Shown here piece after piece: positions 61,384 to 64,000 of a stretch of DNA of 64,000 nucleotides. The stretch covers positions 3,849,026-3,913,025 of the forward strand of contig NC_020174.2 of assembly GCF_000224145.3 (NCBI RefSeq), given 5' to 3'. The notes under the pieces were generated by a model, which was not told where the DNA came from, did no database searches, and saw nothing but the letters and a program-made list of their open reading frames with translations. The position numbers were made by a program, and so were the translations under genes. The number at the start of each line of letters is the position of its first letter. Positions within the stretch are counted from its first letter, which is position 1. The DNA comes from Ciona intestinalis (lineage: Eukaryota; Chordata; Ascidiacea; Phlebobranchia; Cionidae).

Positions 61384-63697
61384 CTACCTCTCTTGGCCAT
61401 CTTCTTGTTCAGTCTGTCTCTGTATGTTAGCTGTCGTCTCCTTAGCATGAGACGTAAATCCATGTGTCCGGAGGACAGAATAAACATCCTCGGACTCTGC
61501 GATTGCCTCCAGGAACGGGAGAAGATCCAGGAGCTCGGTGTCAGTTGGATCATCAAACCAAGATATTACGGGGACCTGGGGAAAATAGGGGGATTCGTGA
61601 ATATATAGTAGGGTGGAGGAAGAAGGACACCTTTCGCACATAATATATAAATATCCTCATCATGTTTTAAAGTTAAACAATTAACAACAGTCTATTGGGA
61701 GTCATGAAAAGATACGATTTTTTTAATTCCATCTTTAATTCTTTAAATGTTCTTTGTTTACTATCGAATAGGACAAGAAAATAGAATAAAAAGGTTTCCC
61801 ATCTTCCCTATACTATATATGTAAATGAGATAGCTGTCACATTGATGGTATAAATATATAGCATAAATACAATACCATCCATACATTTTGGTGTAAAATT
61901 GTTATTTAAAAAAGACTTTATTTATGATAAGAAGTTACATTGTGTGGACTGATAGTTGTGTTTCAATTATGGGATTATACTGGTAAGGTATTGGTATATT
62001 ATGTGTGCTACTTTTACTAATACATTATCATACATATATACATCCTACATGAAAAACTTTTTCATTTCAGAAAATAGAAAAGTAGACCAAGATTTACCAT
62101 AAGTGCGGGCATAATACAAAGATAAGATCAAAATAAAAACACTGTACAGCTTGCACAGTAGCAATAAAAATGACAAATAAGTAATTTATGTGGGTTATCT
62201 CATTTAACCTCCCTTAGAATGGGGGTGACTCTATTACATGGTGACATTGTATTTATTATTACAATATTAGAGTTCATTATTGAAAAGCTGTATGAAAAGT
62301 GTATTATACACCAAAGACAGCACTACAGCACTGCTAGTTTAAAAAATCTTACAATTCAAAATAATGACCGATGATACCATGTTATTCGGCTTTCTAAAAA
62401 AAACAGGGTAATAGGCCTAATCTAGCATAACCCCAGGTCCTTGACAAGGACCTCACCCACATAAAATAGAATTCTACAAGAAACTTAGGCCTAATGCATA
62501 GGTATAGTTCAAAAAGACAACGGATTTTAAACTTTGTCTGTGCCCCTTGGACACAACATATCAAAACTAACACAGGCTTTCAAATAAATACAATTTGATA
62601 CGAAAAAACCTACTACACAGTAAACACTGAAAAAGTCCATGTTACATACCCTTTAAGCTCTAGTATAAAAAAACACCTTACTAAGCCAATTATATGCCTA
62701 TATAGGGTTAAGACATCCACTGAGCGACCAGGTTTAGCGATCAAGGCTAAAAAAATCAATATAACATCAGGTAGGTAACACTTATCGACTTACAGCGTTG
62801 TCTGGATGAAATATGTACGAAGCTGGAGAATTGTCGATGATAATGACCTTGTTCAAGTCACGGCCGATGAGACTCAAATCTTTGACGTAATTTCCACGGT
62901 GGAAGACACAAGACTCTCGGAAGAGACGGGAAGAGAAGACCCCGGATTTATCAAGGAGATCCGACACTGGGTCTGCGTACTGTTGGAAATTGTTGTTAAA
63001 TGTAATTTGGTGTAGTTTTGTTAAACAATATGTGTTAGGGTTTGGTGTTTGGGGTGGCAACAAGGCATACTAATATAAAAAATAAATATGGGTGGCATCA
63101 GTTCTAATTTAGTATGTTTTTATTTTATAAAATACTTATTAAATTCACAAAAAAAAAATTAAAATTAAAAACTAATTAAATTTACCTAAAAAATATGTTT
63201 AAAATACTACTTTTTATTTTCTGAAAATGATTAAATTTACCGTTAAATAGCTATAAAATAAAATTTGTGGCAGGGTTATAAATATGACACAGGTTAAATG
63301 ACCATTCATAATAGGCAGATTAACTCAAGTAATCTACACAACAGTGTGTTGTCTCTTGGGTGTTATTTTAGAAAAACAATAAAATCCCAGCTGTTCTAAG
63401 AAAACCAAAAGCTTATTATTCAGCGAAAAAACCTACACCACATCCGATATTGAAAATAGAAACGTGATAAGTTTTTGGGCGCTCACTGCCAAATATTATC
63501 CGTTTTACATTAAATATTTATCGAGATTTGAATAAAACATAGAGAAGACAGTAAGCAAAAAGTGTTAAAGCAACATTTATTCCAACGCAGGAATTTATAA
63601 TTACCTTGGCCAGACTTGCAGTGAATAAAACGCATTCAAACATTTCTCCCATTCGTTTTAGGTATTCGTCTACATGGGGACGCTTCAAAACATAAAC
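61384..63697 (-). CDS. CTD small phosphatase-like (SCP/CTDSP), last three exons
   Basis: This HAD-type phosphatase removes phosphate from Ser5 of the RNA polymerase II C-terminal repeats and from other phosphoserines. Minus-strand exons are 63697-63605, 62979-62794 and 61575-61384, all phase 0, encoding the last 156 residues. The conserved blocks match CTDSP1/2/L closely: [98 protein letters not shown] and DVYSVLR. The core should end near SVLR. The remaining roughly 30 residues ([20 protein letters not shown] and on) are extra compared with the vertebrate proteins as I recall them. The N-terminal exons with the catalytic DLDETLVH motif lie beyond the right edge. A short inverted-repeat element sits in the last intron. 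Confidence 0.93.
61603..61820 (+). mobile_element. short inverted-repeat element (MITE) in the last CTD phosphatase intron
   Basis: The left terminus is ATATAGTAGGGTGGAGGAAG and the right terminus is GGTTTCCCATCTTCCCTATA. The core is intact with a small internal duplication (AATTCCATCTTTAATTCTTT). It begins 27 nt from the acceptor of the last exon. Confidence 0.87.
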
Positions 63698-64000
63698 CTG
63701 GGAGAGATAATAGGATTTTAAATCTGCTGTCATGTCTTTTAATGTAACTGTGGCCCACCCACAAGGATTGATAATCTTATGTATTTAGGGTGAATACTTT
63801 TTTAGCACCCATTCCTAGAATTTTAAAAAAAAAATAAAAATAACAAAAAAATTGAAAAAAAAATAATAATAATTCGAAATTTATGAATAAAAATGATAAA
63901 ACTAAGAAAAAAGTTGGTAAAAAAACTGAAACTGTTTTGTTGTAAGCAGTCACATAGGCAGCAGTAGCAGATTAAAGATTAACCCAAACTGTTAGACCTA
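63698..64000. other. AT-rich right edge, intron of the CTD phosphatase gene
   Basis: Low-complexity A/T sequence fills much of this stretch (A-runs around 63820-63890). The exon carrying the catalytic motif is not here. The gene continues to the right. Confidence 0.6.

Overview
The window looks like nuclear DNA of a tunicate, most likely a Ciona species. Genes are compact and intron-rich with GT-AG introns, the proteins are metazoan, the DNA is AT-rich, and at least 17 copies or fragments of one short inverted-repeat element of about 200 bp are scattered through introns and spacers. I recall both this element and a tRNA-like SINE as common in Ciona, but I could not search to confirm it.

Layout, left to right. 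(1) 1019-3339, minus strand: a Golgi alpha-1,3-fucosyltransferase (GT10), 4 exons. (2) 4198-10220, minus: a complete 18-exon delta-like protocadherin of about 1197 residues. (3) 10221-22064: an 11.8 kb gene-free block that is the 5' flank of the protocadherin gene. (4) 22065-25437, minus: an APMAP / strictosidine-synthase-like membrane protein, 6 exons. (5) 26291-40495, minus: a Frizzled receptor of the Fz5/8 class, 8 exons, with the cysteine-rich Wnt-binding domain split over three exons and an 8.6 kb intron before the first membrane helix. (6) 40496-47367: spacer containing an inverted pair of the short elements and a 102/103-bp minisatellite. (7) 47368-51266, plus: a 9-exon coiled-coil protein of unknown function. 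(8) 52026-52896, minus: a two-exon four-helix MARVEL-like protein. (9) 55.8-57.2 kb, minus: coding-like segments that I could not join into a gene. (10) 57.3-61.4 kb: gene-free, partly G-rich. (11) 61384-63697, minus: the last three exons of a CTD small phosphatase (SCP/CTDSP); its catalytic start lies beyond the right edge.

Exon models were built by hand. In every complete gene the exon lengths and intron phases add up to one open frame. Frizzled, protocadherin and fucosyltransferase all act at the cell surface or on surface glycans, but nothing shows that they are co-regulated. No rRNA, convincing tRNA, CRISPR array, retrovirus-like element or toxin gene was seen. The most noteworthy signals are two long blocks free of the short element beside the protocadherin and Frizzled genes, a minisatellite with a two-unit higher-order pattern, element fragments that appear to supply a splice-site base and a poly(A) signal, and a tandem NAGNAG acceptor in the protocadherin tail.
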